NCBI GenBank assembly: GCA_030562195.1
Contig: CM060201.1
Location: forward strand, 36,190,067 to 36,254,066
Source: Nipponacmea schrenckii
Taxonomy: Eukaryota; Mollusca; Gastropoda; Lottiidae
Length of the DNA: 64,000 nt
Reading direction: 5' to 3'
This document shows, one piece after another, positions 35,201-47,400 of the stretch. The translations under genes and the position numbers were made by a program. Numbering within the stretch: the first letter of the stretch is position 1; the number at the start of each line of letters is the position of its first letter. The notes beneath the pieces were generated by a model. The model was not told the origin of the DNA. It ran no database searches and saw only the letters and a list, made by a program, of their open reading frames with translations.

Positions 35201-38200
35201 ATTTAATGAAACTTGGTATGAACATTTGAATTGACAGCAGTCAAGTTCGAATTTGACAATTTTTGATGAACATGTGTTTTGTAACCCCTTTGATTGACCC
35301 CATGAATCTATGTACTGTCAATTATCTATGTATCTTATCTTTAATCTCTTTAATCAATAGCTTAACTTCTTAAGGTATATAGATATATATAATTAATACT
35401 TCTTATGGTATATAGATATATATAATTAATACTTCTTATGGTATATAGATATATATAATTAATACTTCTTATGGTATATAGATATATATAATTAATGTTA
35501 ATATTCATTTCCCTGCTTGATAACCACAATAGAATATTAATTAAACTTCTTAGGAATGAATAAAATTAAAATTTGTTAATATTCAAATCTTGTTTTTAAC
35601 CACGATAAACAGTTTTTTGAGTTATTCCCCAGAATAAAACTCAGTAATTGTTATTCCATAAAACTTAGTTATTATTATATCGATAAACAGTTTTTGAGTT
35701 ATTGCCCCTAGAGATTCTATTCTTTAGTTATAACACCTGGTAAGTCCAACTGACGAATATATACTCTTATTGACCAAGTTTAAGTTAGAAGTATTTTTCA
35801 ATAATTACTTAGTTTAATAGATATATAGTGTTATATGGAGATTCTATTCTTTATTCATGACACCTGGTAAGTCTAACTGATGAATATATACTCTTATTGA
35901 CCAAGTTTAAGTTAGAAATGTTTTTCAATAATAACTTAGTTTAATAGATATATAGTGTTATATAGAGATTCTATTCTTCAGGTGATATGTCGATTCTAAG
36001 AGTTAATATTCATTTAACATTAAGTCTATCTGTCGAAAATGTTTTCTCAAACCGAGCACATCTTTATGAATACTTTCAGGTTTAAATGTAAGAGAGTTTT
36101 TTTTCCGTGCTGTGTGTTTGACATACGATTCTTTATTACTTAATGAACTGGAATCAACCAAAACAGTCTCAACTAAACAGATTGGTAGTAATTTAATAAG
36201 TAAGTATATCATAGAATACATATACCCAATATTATCAAATAAATATCAAGCACAGATATCTTTTCAGGTCAGTTATACTCCTTATATAAGTTGTTGTGGT
36301 TAGTAATTTCAATAAGATTTCAACTTGATATGAAGTTTGTTATAGCTTCACATTGTAAAGATGTATAAGATGAAGTTTAGTAATAGTCTTGACATTGTGA
36401 AGATGTATAAGATGAAGTTAGTAATAGCTTGACATTGTGAAGATGTATAAGATAAAGTTTGTAATAGCTTGACATTGTGAAGATGTATAAGATAAAGTTA
36501 GTAATAGCTTGACATTGTGAAGATGTATAAGATGAAGTTTGTAATAACTTGACATTGTAAAGATGTATAAGATAAAGTTTGTAATAGCTTCACATTGTAA
36601 AGATGTATAAGATAAAGTTTGTAATAGCTTGACATTGTGAAGATGTATAAGATGAAGTTTGTTATAGCTTGACATTGTGAAGATGTATAAGATGAAGTTT
36701 GTAATAGCTTGACATTGTAAAGATGTATAAGATGAAGTTTGTATAGCTTGACATTGTGAAGATGTATAAGATGAAGTTTGTAATAGCTTGACATTGTGAA
36801 GATGTATAAGATGAAGTTAGTAATAGCTTGACATTGTGAAGATGTATAAGATGAAGTTAGTAATAGCTTGACATTGTACAGATGTATAAGATGAAGTTTG
36901 TAATAGCTTGACATTGTAAGATGTATAAGATGAAGTTTGTAATAGCTTGACATTGTGAAGATGTATAAGATGAAGTTTGTAATAGCTTTGACATTGTAAA
37001 GATGTATAAGATGAAGTTTGTAATAGCTTGACATTGTAAAGATGTATAAGATGAAGTTTGTAATAGCTTGACATTGTGAAGATGTATAAGATGAAGTTTG
37101 TAATAGCTTGACATTGTGAAGATGTATAAGATGAAGTTTGTAATAGCTTGACATTGTGAAGATGTATAAGATGAAGTTAGTAATAGCTTGACATTGTGAA
37201 GATGTATAAGATAAAGTTAGTAATAGCTTGACATTGTGAAGATGTATAAGATGAAGTTTGTAATAGTTTGACATTGTGAAGATGTATAAGATGAAGTTTG
37301 TTATAGTTACATTGTAAGATGTATAAGATGAAGTTTGTAATAGTTGACATTGTGAAGATGTATAAGATGAAGTTTGTAATAGCTTGACATTGTGAAGATG
37401 TATAAGATGAAGTTTGTAATAGTTGACATTGTGAAGATGTATAAGATGAAGTTTGTAATAGCTTGACATTGTGAAGATGTATAAGATGAAGTTTGTAATA
37501 GCTTGACATTGTGAAGATGTATAAGATAAAGTTAGTAATAGCTTGACATTGTGAAGATGTATAAGATGAAGTTTGTAATAGCTTGACATTGTGAAGATGT
37601 ATAAGATGAAGTTTGTAATAGCTTCACATTGTGAAGATGTATAAGATGAAGTTTGTAATAGCTTGATATTGTGAAGATGTATAAGATGAAGTTAGTAATA
37701 GCTTGACATTGTGAAGATGTATAAGATGAAGTTAGTAATAGCTTGACATTGTGAAGATGTATAAGATAAAGTTAGTAATAGCTTGAAAATTGTGAAGATG
37801 TATAAGATGAAGTTAGTAATAACTTGACATTGTGAAGATGTATAAGATGAAGTTTGTAATAGCTTGACATTGTGAAGATGTATAAGATGAAAGTTAGTAA
37901 TAGTTTGACATTGTGAAGATGTATAAGATGAAGTTTGTAATAGTTTGACATTATGAAGATGTATAAGATGAAGTTTGTAATAGTATAAGATGAAGTTTGT
38001 AATAGTTTGACATTGTGCAGATGTATAAGATGAAGTTTGTAATAGCTTGACATTGTGAAGATGTATAAGATGAAGTTTGTAATAGCTTGACATTGTGAAG
38101 ATGTATAAGATGAAGTTTGTAATAGCTTGACATTGTGAAGATGCATAAGTATGAAGTTATATTTTTATTTATTTCAGGCATACAGAAACAAAATACAGAT

Positions 38201-38245
38201 TTATACGAAGCTAAGAATAAACAGAAATTGAAATGCTGCAGTTGA
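29300..38245 (+). CDS. Rab34/Rab36-type small GTPase; P-loop exon not found
   Basis: Membrane-trafficking GTPase. Exons: 29300-29368 (start), 30816 to about 30908 (F-H-P-K-V and R-T-G-T-V-G, typical of the Rab34/36 group), [P-loop exon absent], 32884-32979 (F-C-H-D-V-F-D-R-D-Y-K-A-T-I-G-V-D-F-E, switch I), 33659-33723 (W-D-T-A-G-Q-E-R-F, switch II), 33998-34125 (N-K-R-D, base recognition), 34956-35046 (V-S-A-K-T-G), 36080-36199 (N-V-R-E-F-F-F) and 38178-38245 (tail ending K-C-C-S, a prenylation-type Cys pair). Phases agree at every visible junction. The exon expected to hold G-D-x-x-V-G-K-T is not in the 2 kb between exons 2 and 4, although its first bases occur in the array at 31244-31990. 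Exons 2 and 4 join in frame without it. Every large intron carries tandem repeats. Confidence 0.88.
31088..31224. repeat. hairpin with 49-nt inverted arms
   Basis: Arm 31088-31136 (ATTAAAATATAGACCTAACT through TTAGTTTCGTTTCG) is matched in inverted orientation by 31176-31224 with about three mismatches; the loop is 39 nt. It sits directly upstream of the 39-bp array in Rab intron 2. Confidence 0.88.
31244..31990. repeat. 39-bp minisatellite carrying the Rab P-loop exon acceptor, about 19 copies
   Basis: The unit is GGTCATGTTTGATTTTCAG followed by TTTAAAGATCTCTAAAGCTA. After the AG the bases read, in the phase left by exon 2 (GG|T), L-K-I-S-K, matching the conserved F-K-I-S-K that precedes the P-loop in Rab34/36. 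Variants TTTATAGATCT and TTTGAAGATCT occur. The right end (about 31980-32380) becomes degenerate and may be poorly assembled. Confidence 0.85.
32270..32882. repeat. 28-bp minisatellite made of the Rab exon-4 splice junction, about 18 copies
   Basis: The unit is TGTCTATATTATAG followed by GTTCTGCCATGACG. The second half is the first 14 bases of the switch-I exon (G, then F-C-H-D), and the first half is its acceptor. The last copy is TCTATATTACAG then GTTCTGCCACGACGTG, which continues into the intact exon at 32884. The left copies (32270-32400) are degenerate; the right ones are nearly identical. Confidence 0.92.
33320..33540. repeat. degenerate 18-21-bp tandem repeat in Rab intron 4
   Basis: Irregular copies of a CATGAATATTTATTAGGT-like unit. 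It gives a spurious minus-strand frame with H-D-L-I/H-D-I-I repeats. Confidence 0.75.
33797..33967 (+). mobile_element. SINE-like dispersed repeat
   Basis: Shares GGGACAATAAACCATGTCCC, CTCGACAGTTGGAAAT, GTCCTGGCAAAATTATCC and GACCATAAGGTACAGC with the family. Lies just before the acceptor of the Rab exon at 33998. Confidence 0.65.
35118..35262 (-). mobile_element. pearl-like repeat fragment, minus orientation
   Basis: Inverted copy of the family core and tail: GTCGTTGCCCCTTGTCC, then TTAATGAAACTTGGTATGAA and CAAGTTCGAATTTGACAA. Lies in Rab intron 6. Confidence 0.55.
35365..35496. repeat. 33-bp tandem repeat, about 4 copies
   Basis: Unit ACTTCTTATGGTATATAGAT then ATATATAATTAAT; the copies are nearly identical. 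Lies in a Rab intron. Confidence 0.85.
35700..35965. repeat. direct duplication of about 125 bp
   Basis: Two copies of a stretch starting GAGATTCTATTCTTTA, with ACACCTGGTAAGTCYAACTG and TTATTGACCAAGTTTAAGTT, ending in TAGATATATAGTGTTATA. It resembles part of the TTAA MITE family. Confidence 0.75.
36340..38150. repeat. 40-bp minisatellite in the last Rab intron, about 45 copies
   Basis: Unit GTAATAGCTTGACATTGTGA then AGATGTATAAGATGAAGTTT, with occasional one-base indels that shift the frame. It ends 27 bp before the acceptor of the terminal exon (TTTATTTATTTCAG). Unlike the other Rab and CLPP arrays, its unit does not match the following exon start (GCATACAGAAAC). Confidence 0.95.
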
Positions 38246-38880
38246 AATAATCCTTTTATAGTTTGTGTATTGAATATCTAACAGTGCTAGTGAAAGACTG
38301 AGCAATATGCTTACTATTCAAGACACCCCTGGTCACTTTGAAACTTTCAGGCTAATATACGCCAGAGGAACACACACCGTCAATCACTAGCCTCTATGTT
38401 ATTGGTCACCGACAGTGGTGTGGTGGCACTAGCCTTCCACGTATAGGGGTTTGATAAGTTGGGCAAAGCGAAGCAATGGGGGAGGGGGGTTGATACAACT
38501 GTGGAGGTTGTTGAGGTTGGATTCAAAATGCGTCAATTCTGTGGGTGCGTTTTAGCTGTACGTCTGAAAGGGTTCTACTTAAAATGTTCGGAATATTCAA
38601 TTGAATGATTATGCTGTTAGAATGTTAAAAATACAGTGGGGATGCTATGGAGGGGCTACAAATGCAACCCATCCTCGACCTGAATCCCAACTGATACTGC
38701 CTGTATTTACCTGGTATTTAATCCACGGTGTGGTAGCTATAAGATACAGACTATTGACAGATTCCCTCGTAATGTTGTCAATATATATATAATTATTGTA
38801 AATGGTAGACTGTGGTAAGAACAATTATTTCAATTAAACAATATCTAATCAATAACGGTAATTGAATGAGTTTTATTGAA
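38246..38880. other. short intergenic region between convergent Rab and fibrinogen-domain genes
   Basis: Contains the 3' ends of two convergent transcripts. No coding sequence is recognised. Confidence 0.5.
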
Positions 38881-41043
38881 TTAACAATAAAACAACTTGA
38901 ATAATATTCTGGAGATATATTGATCTGTTAGCGAATTCCTCCAGAAATTATGCTCCATTTCGCTCCCGGTTACAAAACTATCAGAACAATGGCTATTATT
39001 AGCGAACCACCAGCCTCCCCCTAAAACCATGGCACAATTAGCCCGGGTCAAATCACTGTCAAACGTTGAAAATGGACGACCCCTTAAATCTAGTGTACCA
39101 TTACCCCCCATGATAGAATCGCCACAGAAGTTGCCAATGAAACCTCCAATTCTATCAACATAGAGAGTATATTGACTGGATAGGTTACCAATAGAGATAC
39201 CTTTGTATTTAACGGTACACCATGCATTTGAACCGTATCTTACAGATACAAGTAGAGTTGTGGGTTTTGGGGTTTGCAGTATCTTATCAAATCCTAACCA
39301 CCCATTCCACGGAACATTTCCGAATCCCACTGTATAATCGTGCAAAGTGCGGTTGAAGTTTTCTGTGGTGCATCTATCATCTCGTTGATAAATGACCATA
39401 CCACATTCACTGTCCAGTTTACAAGACACTTCAAACGGCTCGGGTGAAAGTTCGGGATGAATTGTTGTCAGAACTCTCCTAGAGCTTGTAAATCCCCTGT
39501 TTATGAAATCCCCACAATCTGAAGAAAAAAAAAATTTATAACAAATTCATAACGACCTACTTCTGGGTTGGTGCTAAGATATTCAAAGACTATTTAACAT
39601 TTCTAACAAGAACTGTGTGTTATGTTTGTGACAGAATGAATGGTTCTTCGAACTAATCCAGTCAAACGTTGGCCTTCATTCTCGCATTATTTAGGGTCAA
39701 ATCCAGCTTACTATGTTTGTTTGCGTGACTATGCACTGGACATTCGAAGAAAGATTTGAATGACGGTTTGAGACCTAACGATGTTTCTTGACCTGGCTTA
39801 ACGAGGAACATGTCATTCGTAATTGAGCTAATTATGACTTAATAATATATTTGTGAGACAAGCTGGTATTTTTCCTGATCATTTGGATATCTCTACTTTC
39901 GATTGATATAAGTATTAGCCCGATTATGAAATATATATATATATACAGTATATATAAGAAAACCTATATTTAACTGTTTCTTTCCTACACTGGTTCACAT
40001 AACGACATCATTTTTTTGCAGAAAATGCAGTAAATTGGGGATGACATGAGAATAAACCTTGAAATTTATGAGTGTTTTGATAAAAATCGAAGTTATTTAT
40101 TTACGGTGTCCTTACCTGTACTTATTTGAGTACATTTTTCACCATAGTAACCCAAAGGGCACGTGCAATTGCCAGCTATACACCCTATAGACTGAAAAAG
40201 TAATGAGAGAATTATCTATATTGTAAAATTCAGACAGGTATGACCCGTTCGCATACCGATTATGTTAATTTATGACACCGGGTAAGTTCACTGAGAACTA
40301 CAATTTTATGTTCATGCCAAGACGCAGTATACCTTTAAACAAAGAAATACTGTGGAAATTTCAACTGCCGTTATTTACACCTTGTTTTTTGGGTTTTTTT
40401 TTTTTTTTGTCTGAAAGTTGGTTATCGGGTTTCATCTTTCATGAATGGCAGTGTGATGAGCTTCCCAGCAGAGACTACAGACTATCAAATTGTAGTGGGT
40501 GATAAGTTGAAAACATTACTCTTAGCGCTTGTTTAGTACAGGTGAGAACAGACCTTTTCAAGTGGCGGTGCGCGGCCAAAGTGGCGTGCGGACATATAAT
40601 TCCTAGAAACTCTACTGCTTGCCCCCCATCCCCTTTATTTTCTAAATATATTTCAAAATGAATCGATAAGTAGCGCTTCTTGCTTACTTTTTTGACCAAA
40701 GTTGTGCTTCAAGGAATCATTTTGAGAAGGTCTGGGTTAGACTTTACCTTTGTATAACACCGATTTCCAGATGTATCGCCATTTCCAATACAGTTGTTTC
40801 CATCCATATATAACACGCACTTCATATTGTTTTTAAATACCGAAATCTTCTACAGTCTTCCATTATTCCGCACCTAAGAGCACATTTTAAGAAACTAACT
40901 GTAATTGTCGTTAATTTATTGGCCAAGTCACACGTATCGTTTATAAATTTAGCAACTCGAAAGTAAGCAAATGAATCATGAGCATCACATTGAACTAGGA
41001 ACAGACCGGTTAAAAAGAAGCACCAATTTGATAGACGTAGCAT
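38881..41043 (-). CDS. secreted PAN-EGF-fibrinogen-domain protein with a frameshift in exon 1
   Basis: Three coding exons in transcript order: 41043-40748, 40191-40116 and 39518-38881. Exon 1 starts with a signal peptide (M-L-R-L-S-N-W-C-F-F-L-T-G-L-F-L) and a PAN/apple-like domain (L-K-C-A-L-R-C, then C-V-L-Y). Exon 2 is part of an EGF-like domain (C-T-C-P-L-G-Y-Y-G-E-K-C). Exon 3 is a fibrinogen C-terminal domain (N-R-G-F, I-Y-Q-R-D-D, W-L-G-F-D, F-S-T-F-D-S-D around the Ca2+ site, A-N-C-A, G-G-G-W-W). Phases agree (AAG|TCT, G|AT). Within exon 1 the frame breaks at a run of five A (40830-40834 on the + strand); one more base would join the two halves of the PAN domain. This could be a sequencing error or a null allele. 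Fibrinogen-domain proteins of molluscs often bind glycans in immunity; that is inference here. Confidence 0.82.
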
Positions 41044-41504
41044 TCTTTCTTTGTCCTTCTACAGTTGTACGTGTTTACACTTCTAGTTGTTTTAAATTCT
41101 GAATGCCTCCGTTATCATTATTCCAGGAGATAATAATTCGTCCCTGTTCAATATTCATTGTTAAAATTTACCATGTTTAATTTATAATTCTCGGATTAAC
41201 ATAATAAACCACACCCCAAAACAATTGATACTATCTTTAATCCCACAGTAAAATGTCTTCAATATTATTCACAAGGACACTATGTACACGTTTATTAGAA
41301 ATAATTCTAGAACAGATTTCTAAAGAAGCTGTTAATTTGAATGAATTTAAATTAGTTTAAAATTACTAATGATTATCGTCAAAACACTGTAACATTAATG
41401 ATGTGAGGTTACCAATAATACAGTCTTGAACGGTCTTGTGCTGCATTCAAATACATTAATTCCTCATGTCTGTAATTCCAACTTCACTTCATTAATAACA
41501 TTCA

Positions 41505-41756
41505 TTATGGTAGAACAAGGACCGAGCTAGAGGTATTTCCGATATAGGCGGCACCACAGGTACAAGGCATAGAGTAAACTGTAGGGCCAGTTGGGACTTT
41601 AGATGAAGCCTCACACAACACCTCCCAAAATTCCCCACTCACCATTTTCTCTGGACGGAAAACTCCATCCGTGACAGAAATCTTACGGAAAACAAAGAAA
41701 GAAGATTCCTTGGAAATAAACCACTGCCTTCCTAAATTAAACCCGGTACTGGACAC
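41505..41756 (-). pseudogene. retroelement remnant with a GIY-YIG-like end
   Basis: An 83-residue frame whose end reads V-Y-S-M-P-C-T-C-G-A-A-Y-I-G-N-T. The P-C-x-C-G-x-x-Y-I-G pattern is typical of the GIY-YIG nuclease region of Penelope-like retroelements. No reverse transcriptase is visible, so this would be a fragment. The match is short, and alternative explanations are possible. Confidence 0.4.
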
Positions 41757-41825
41757 TACATCGCTTGTTTTGGCTTCATTAATTACTCATCTATTTCACT
41801 TTCATTTGTCCCTTATAAAATCATG

Positions 41826-43345
41826 ATTTTATTATACCTATCTTATGTTCTGTTCTCTGTATATCACCTATCTTATGTTCTGTTCTCTGTTAATCACCTA
41901 TCTTATATTCTGTTCTCTGCTAAACACCTACCTTATGTTCTGTTCCCTGTTTATCACCTATCTTATATTCTGTTCCCTGTTTATCACCTATCTTTTGTTC
42001 TGTTCTCTGTTAATCACCTATATTATGTTCTGTTCCCTGTTTATCACCTATCTTATGTTCTGTTCTCTGTTTATCACCTATCTTATGTTTGTTCTCTGTA
42101 AATCACCTATCTTATATTCTGTCCTCTGTTAATCACCTATCATATATTCTGTTCCCTGTTAATCACCTATCTTATAATCTGTTCCCTGTTAATCACCTAT
42201 CTTATATTCTGTTCCCTGTTAATCACCTATCTTATGTTCTGTTCTCTGTTAATCACCTATATTATGTTCTGTTCCCTGTTAATCACCTATCTTTTGTTCT
42301 GTTCCCTGTTAATCACCTATATTATGTTCTGTTCTCTGTTAATCACCTATCTTATATTCTGTTCCCTGTTAATCACCTATCTTATATTCTGTTCCCTGTT
42401 AATCACCTATCTTATGTTCTGTTCTCTGCTAATCACCTATCTTATGTTCTGTTCCCTGTTAATCACCTATATTATGTTCTGTTCCCTGTTTATCACCTAT
42501 CTTATATTCTGTTCCCTGTTAATTACCTATCTTATGTTCTGTTCCCTGTTAATCACCTATCTTATATTCTGTTCCCTGTTAATCACCTATCCTATATTCT
42601 GTCCTCTGTTAATCACCTATCTTATATTCTGTCCTCTGTTAATCACCTATCATATATTCTGTTCTCTGTTAATTACCTATCTTATATTCTGTTCCCTGTT
42701 TATCACCTATCTTATGTTCTGTTCTCTGTTAATCACCTATCTTATGTTCTGTTCTCTGTTAATCACCTATCATATATTCTGTTCCCTGTTAATCACCTAT
42801 CATATATTCTGTTCTCTGTTAATCACCTATCTTATGTTCTGTTCTCTGTTAATCACCTATCTTATGTTCTGTTCCCTGTTAATCACCTATCTTATGTTCT
42901 GTTCCCTGTTAATCACCTATCTTATATTCTGTTCCCTATTAATCACCTATCTTATGTTCTGTTCTCTGTTAATCACCTATCTTATGTTCTGTTCTCTGTT
43001 AATCACCTATCTTATATTCTGTTCCCTGTTAATCACCTATCTTATATTCTGTTCCCTGTTAATCACCTATATATTATGTTCTGTTCTCTGTTAATCACCT
43101 ATCTTATGTTCTGTTCCCTGTTAATCACCTATCTTATATTCTGTTCCCTATTAATCACCTATCTTATGTTCTGTTCTCTGTTAATCACCTATCTTATGTT
43201 CTGTTCTCTGTTAATCACCTATCTTATGTTCTGTTCCCTGTTAATCACCTATCTTTTGTTCTGTTCCCTGTTAATCACCTATCTTATGTTCTGTTCTCTG
43301 TTAATCACCTATCTTATGTTCTGTTCTCTGTTAATTACCAATCTT
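41826..43345. repeat. 30-bp minisatellite, about 50 copies
   Basis: Unit CACCTATCTTATGTTCTGTT then CTCTGTTAAT; variants alternate CTCTG/CCCTG and TATGTT/TATATT. The exact 30-bp period gives long stop-free frames (up to 423 codons) with 10-residue periodicity, which are not genes. Confidence 0.95.
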
Positions 43346-43974
43346 ATGCCCACTCCTTAAGCTTTTTGCTATATATTATCATGTTTCTTATGATGCGATG
43401 ACGAGTCTGGTAATTTTGTTTAATGCGATATGTACCTTGTGAAGAAAATAATGTATGATAATGCCATTCTAATCTTGAAGTGGTGAACATTATACATTCA
43501 CATTTCAACACAACAACCCTATTAAAAAAGACATATTCCGAATTGTAAGTTTATTGTCTGATTAAAAGTAAAAGACATTGTTTTTCACATCACGTTATTC
43601 AATTTGATAATGCCTACAGTTTACTAATACGAATCAAAATCAGTGAACAAACCCGAAGGCATGTTTCGGATTAAATTGTTTTGTAATACAAATTCTTTAG
43701 AACAAGGCTTTTTATAATCTGCTTTTTGTACAGTATTTTAGAATTATACAACATTTTAAAATAATATAAGTATAATAAAGTTTATAACAAAAAAAAAAGA
43801 TATTGAAAAAGACTAAAATATTTTTTATAAAAGCATGTGCATACACGAGACATAATGCTTAATGTAGTATGTTTAATATAGATTCACAGCACTCGTCCAC
43901 TTCACTCCGGGCTACTGTAAATCTATATTATACATATTCTACTAACTCCCCACCCACCTACCAACACCTCCTAA
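43346..43974. other. AT-rich spacer
   Basis: No gene or clear repeat recognised; short A/T runs only. Confidence 0.4.
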
Positions 43975-44405
43975 AAAGGTATAGCTTGCCAGGCAAGGTA
44001 ACATAGGCCCACGTAACGCCGACGTATCAGCATTGATAAATCATTTTTTTCTTTGATTGATAGCATCAATATATACAATCAAACCCTTCTTCTAAGTCGT
44101 CAAATGTGAACTTGACGCTGTCTTGTCAATTCCAAAGCTCACAGCAAGTTTCATGAAAATCCATTCAAAATTGTAGTTTCTATTGAACCCGCAATAAACT
44201 TTTTAAGCGATTTTACTAAGTCAAGAGCAATCAATTTTGTTAAGTTTGAACTTGATCGGCGTCTTATCAATGCCAATGCTCATACCAAGTTTCATTAAAT
44301 TCCATTGAAAATTGTAGCTTCTTTTGCACCCACAATAAAATTTTGACTGCCGTCTTATGAATTCCAATGCTCTCACCAAGTTTCATCAAAATCCAATGGA
44401 AATTG
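43975..44405 (+). mobile_element. left part of a pearl-like element split by the foldback insertion
   Basis: Begins GCTTGCCAGGCAAGGTAACA (the same leader as at 16430) and has diverged core copies with ACCAAGTTTCATTAAATTCC. It is interrupted at 44405 in the middle of a core (GGAAATTG) and resumes at 48741. Confidence 0.65.
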
Positions 44406-47400
44406 TATGGAAGACAATCCCTGCCATAATTAATCATTCTTAATGCTTAATTCGGTGTTAAACATTAGTACAGTAAAATCAACATTTGTACGCTTAATTT
44501 GACATTTGTTCGCTAAATTCATTATTTGTTGTTAAAAATTTATTATTCAAATAAAGAATATTACTGAACAAATTAACGATTAAGCCCAACTAATATTGCC
44601 CACTTCATAATGCCGAATGAAGTTTACCGAACAAATGTTGAAAAAAAATTTCTCGCATTTCATGAGAACGATATCATTATGACGACATGTGGTGCTGCTC
44701 AATTTTAGTTAGGGCTTCGTTCCTATTTGTTTGGCCAATTTTATGGCCTGCAAGTGGCTGTGTACAAAGTAAAGAATCTCATTATGAATTCCAATTTTAT
44801 GATAAAAAGCGAAGTTTTTAATCAAACTCTTGGTACTATTGGAATGTAAGATTTTGAGATAAATATGGTGCCTATACCAGGAAATGTTTTGAAAAATGGC
44901 CATTTTTTGTACAGTCGACATGGTTGTGGGACAGATATTTTGATGGAATTAGCAAAATCCCAACTACATGGTTTCTTCAGACCTTTGAAGATATCGAAAA
45001 TTCCAATATAAAAGTACATGTATTTTCATGACAAGCTTAGTTACTGGCCAGTTCGAGACGAAGACTCGTCATGGCCAATCTTAGAAAAATAGCCAATTTT
45101 TAAATATTCCACTCTGATGGTGGTGGGCTATATGTTTTGATGGGATTGGTAAGCATCCCTACCACATGTGGTGCCTTCAAACCTTTGAATATCCCAAAAA
45201 TTCCAAAGAAATGGTATTTTCATGCCAAATTTAGCGACTGGCCAGTCAGTGATGAAGACTCTTCATGGCCAATTTTTTTAACAGTCCACAGTGATGGTGG
45301 TCGAGCATAATTTTTGATGAAATTGGCAGAATCCTAACCACATGGTGAATTCAGACCTGAGAATAAATCAAATAATTCCAATGTAATGGTATTTTCATGC
45401 CAAACGTAGTGACTGGCCAGTCAGTGATGAGAACTCTTCATGGCCAATTGATAAAATATGGCCAATTTTTTATCAGTCCATGCTGATGGTGGTGGGGCAT
45501 AAGTTTTGATGGGATTGGTAAGCATCCCTACCACACGTGGGGCCTTCAGACCTATGAAAATCCAAAAAATTCCAATGAAATGGTATTTTCATGCCAAATT
45601 TAACGACTGGCCAGTATGGAAGGGAATAGCTGCCACAATTAGATGCAATGAAGAAGTGTTTAATTCCATTGTAATACGTCAAATGACATGTGTGATAAAA
45701 CAAGATACATTAATATAAAAAAACATATGACAACTTTTGTTAAAGTAAAGTGTTTTAAAACAAAAGTTTTATGTTTAACGGTAAGATCACTCTTGTTTTT
45801 GTAGAATATAATATTACTAAATACATTTTACATTAGATGTATGTCACAAACCCCCCTTCATAACACACTGGTTATTTGTCGCGTGCAGTTTCTCCAATTA
45901 CATTTCACTTTTGTCATATCTATTTTGTCGTATCTTTTACGTTCATCACATGACCATCACGTGACCAAAAAATAGAAATCATTTAAGAACTGCTCCCAGT
46001 GGAATTTATAGTCTTGTTCTTCATGACAGACGGTGAATGAATGACACCAATTGCCATGATAATAATAATGATTTTTTTATTCTGGTCAACAATTTATTAT
46101 GCATAACATTTTCGATTTCTCATTTAAGTTCGATTGTTGAAGCCTTTGCTTAAACTGTCTCGCTGCTAAAGCCCCTTTCCAGAATATTTTTTGCTTTTCT
46201 TTATTTTTTTGGCATTTATCTATTTGGACACATCATTCGGAAATAAAATATAGTTCACCGCTTCAAGAGATAATCAAGACCCTTAATTTAGATACTTGTA
46301 CTTAGCAGACAACATAAGCAAGGTTGTGGAGCTACTGAAACAAGCTGCATCCCACCTCACTTCAAATTCCGAGGTTTTGTCTGAGCCAGAAAACCAGTCA
46401 CAAACCACCGATAAGGAGTCAACTAATAATACTAATAATACTATCCGTCAAGAAATGTGTCGCCTGTTTTCTCTTTATAAGGCTAGTACTAGTACCGAGG
46501 CCTAATAGTAGTAGTGGAATGGAGAGGAGCCGATTTTTTGGTGGCAGGAGTACCAGTAGTAGTAGCTTTTTGTGGGGGGGGGGGGTGTTTTCTGGCACAG
46601 GCAAATCATCGGAATTTGAAGTGAGGTGGGATGCAGCTTGTCTTAGAAGCTCCGCGACCAAAAAATCAAATGTGTCTAAATAGATCAGTGGAATTCAACC
46701 TTTTCAAGCCCCCATTTTTTGGTTAATGAAAAGTCCGCGTCTCATATTTCATTTCAAATATTGACTTTAAAGGCCTTGCATTAAATCTCAAACCATAACA
46801 TGTTCACAGACACAACAGTTTTTTTTTTTTTGCGATTATATGTTGTTCGCGTGACCTAAAAGTTTTCCGACATCCCCAAGGTTGAAAACCACTGAAATAG
46901 ATAAATGCCAAAAAAATAAAGAAAAGAAAAACAATTCTTAACCTGGAAAGGGGCTTTAGCAAAGAGACAGTTTAAGCAAAGGCTTAAATAAGCGAACTTA
47001 AATGGGAAATCGAAAATGTTATGCGTAATAAATTGTTGACCCAAATAAAGAATCATTATTATTATCATGGAATTGGTGGCGAAAATTCATTTACCGTCTG
47101 TCATGAAGAACAAGACTATAAATTCCACTGGGAGCAGTTCTTAAATGATTTCTATTTTTTGGTCACGTGATGGTCATGTGATGAACGTAAAAGATACGAC
47201 AAAATAGATATGACAAAAGTTACAAATGACAAATGTTAAAAGAGAAACTGCACGCGACATATAACCAGTGTGTTATGAAGGGGGGTTTGTGACATACATC
47301 TAATGTAAAAAGTTTTTAGTAATATTATATTCTACAAAAACAAGACTGATCTTGCCGTTAAACATACAACTTTTGTTTTAAAACAGTTTACTTTAACAAA

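Noticed and set aside
36340..38150. CRISPR-like direct repeats
   Set aside because: Units are contiguous tandem copies with no unique spacers, and the sequence is eukaryotic.
38178..38200. Splice-junction origin for the 40-bp array in the last Rab intron
   Set aside because: The unit contains no sequence resembling the terminal exon start (GCATACAGAAAC) or its acceptor, so this array does not belong to the junction class.
41823..43360. Open frame of up to 423 codons with decapeptide repeats (N-H-L-S-Y-I-L-F-P-V)
   Set aside because: It follows exactly from a 30-bp tandem repeat (multiple of three), is open in more than one frame, and has no unique sequence at either end.
46296..46661. Two small overlapping genes at the centre of the foldback
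   Set aside because: They are mirror copies of one stretch within an inverted repeat, with divergent C-terminal halves. More likely relic element coding than two genes.
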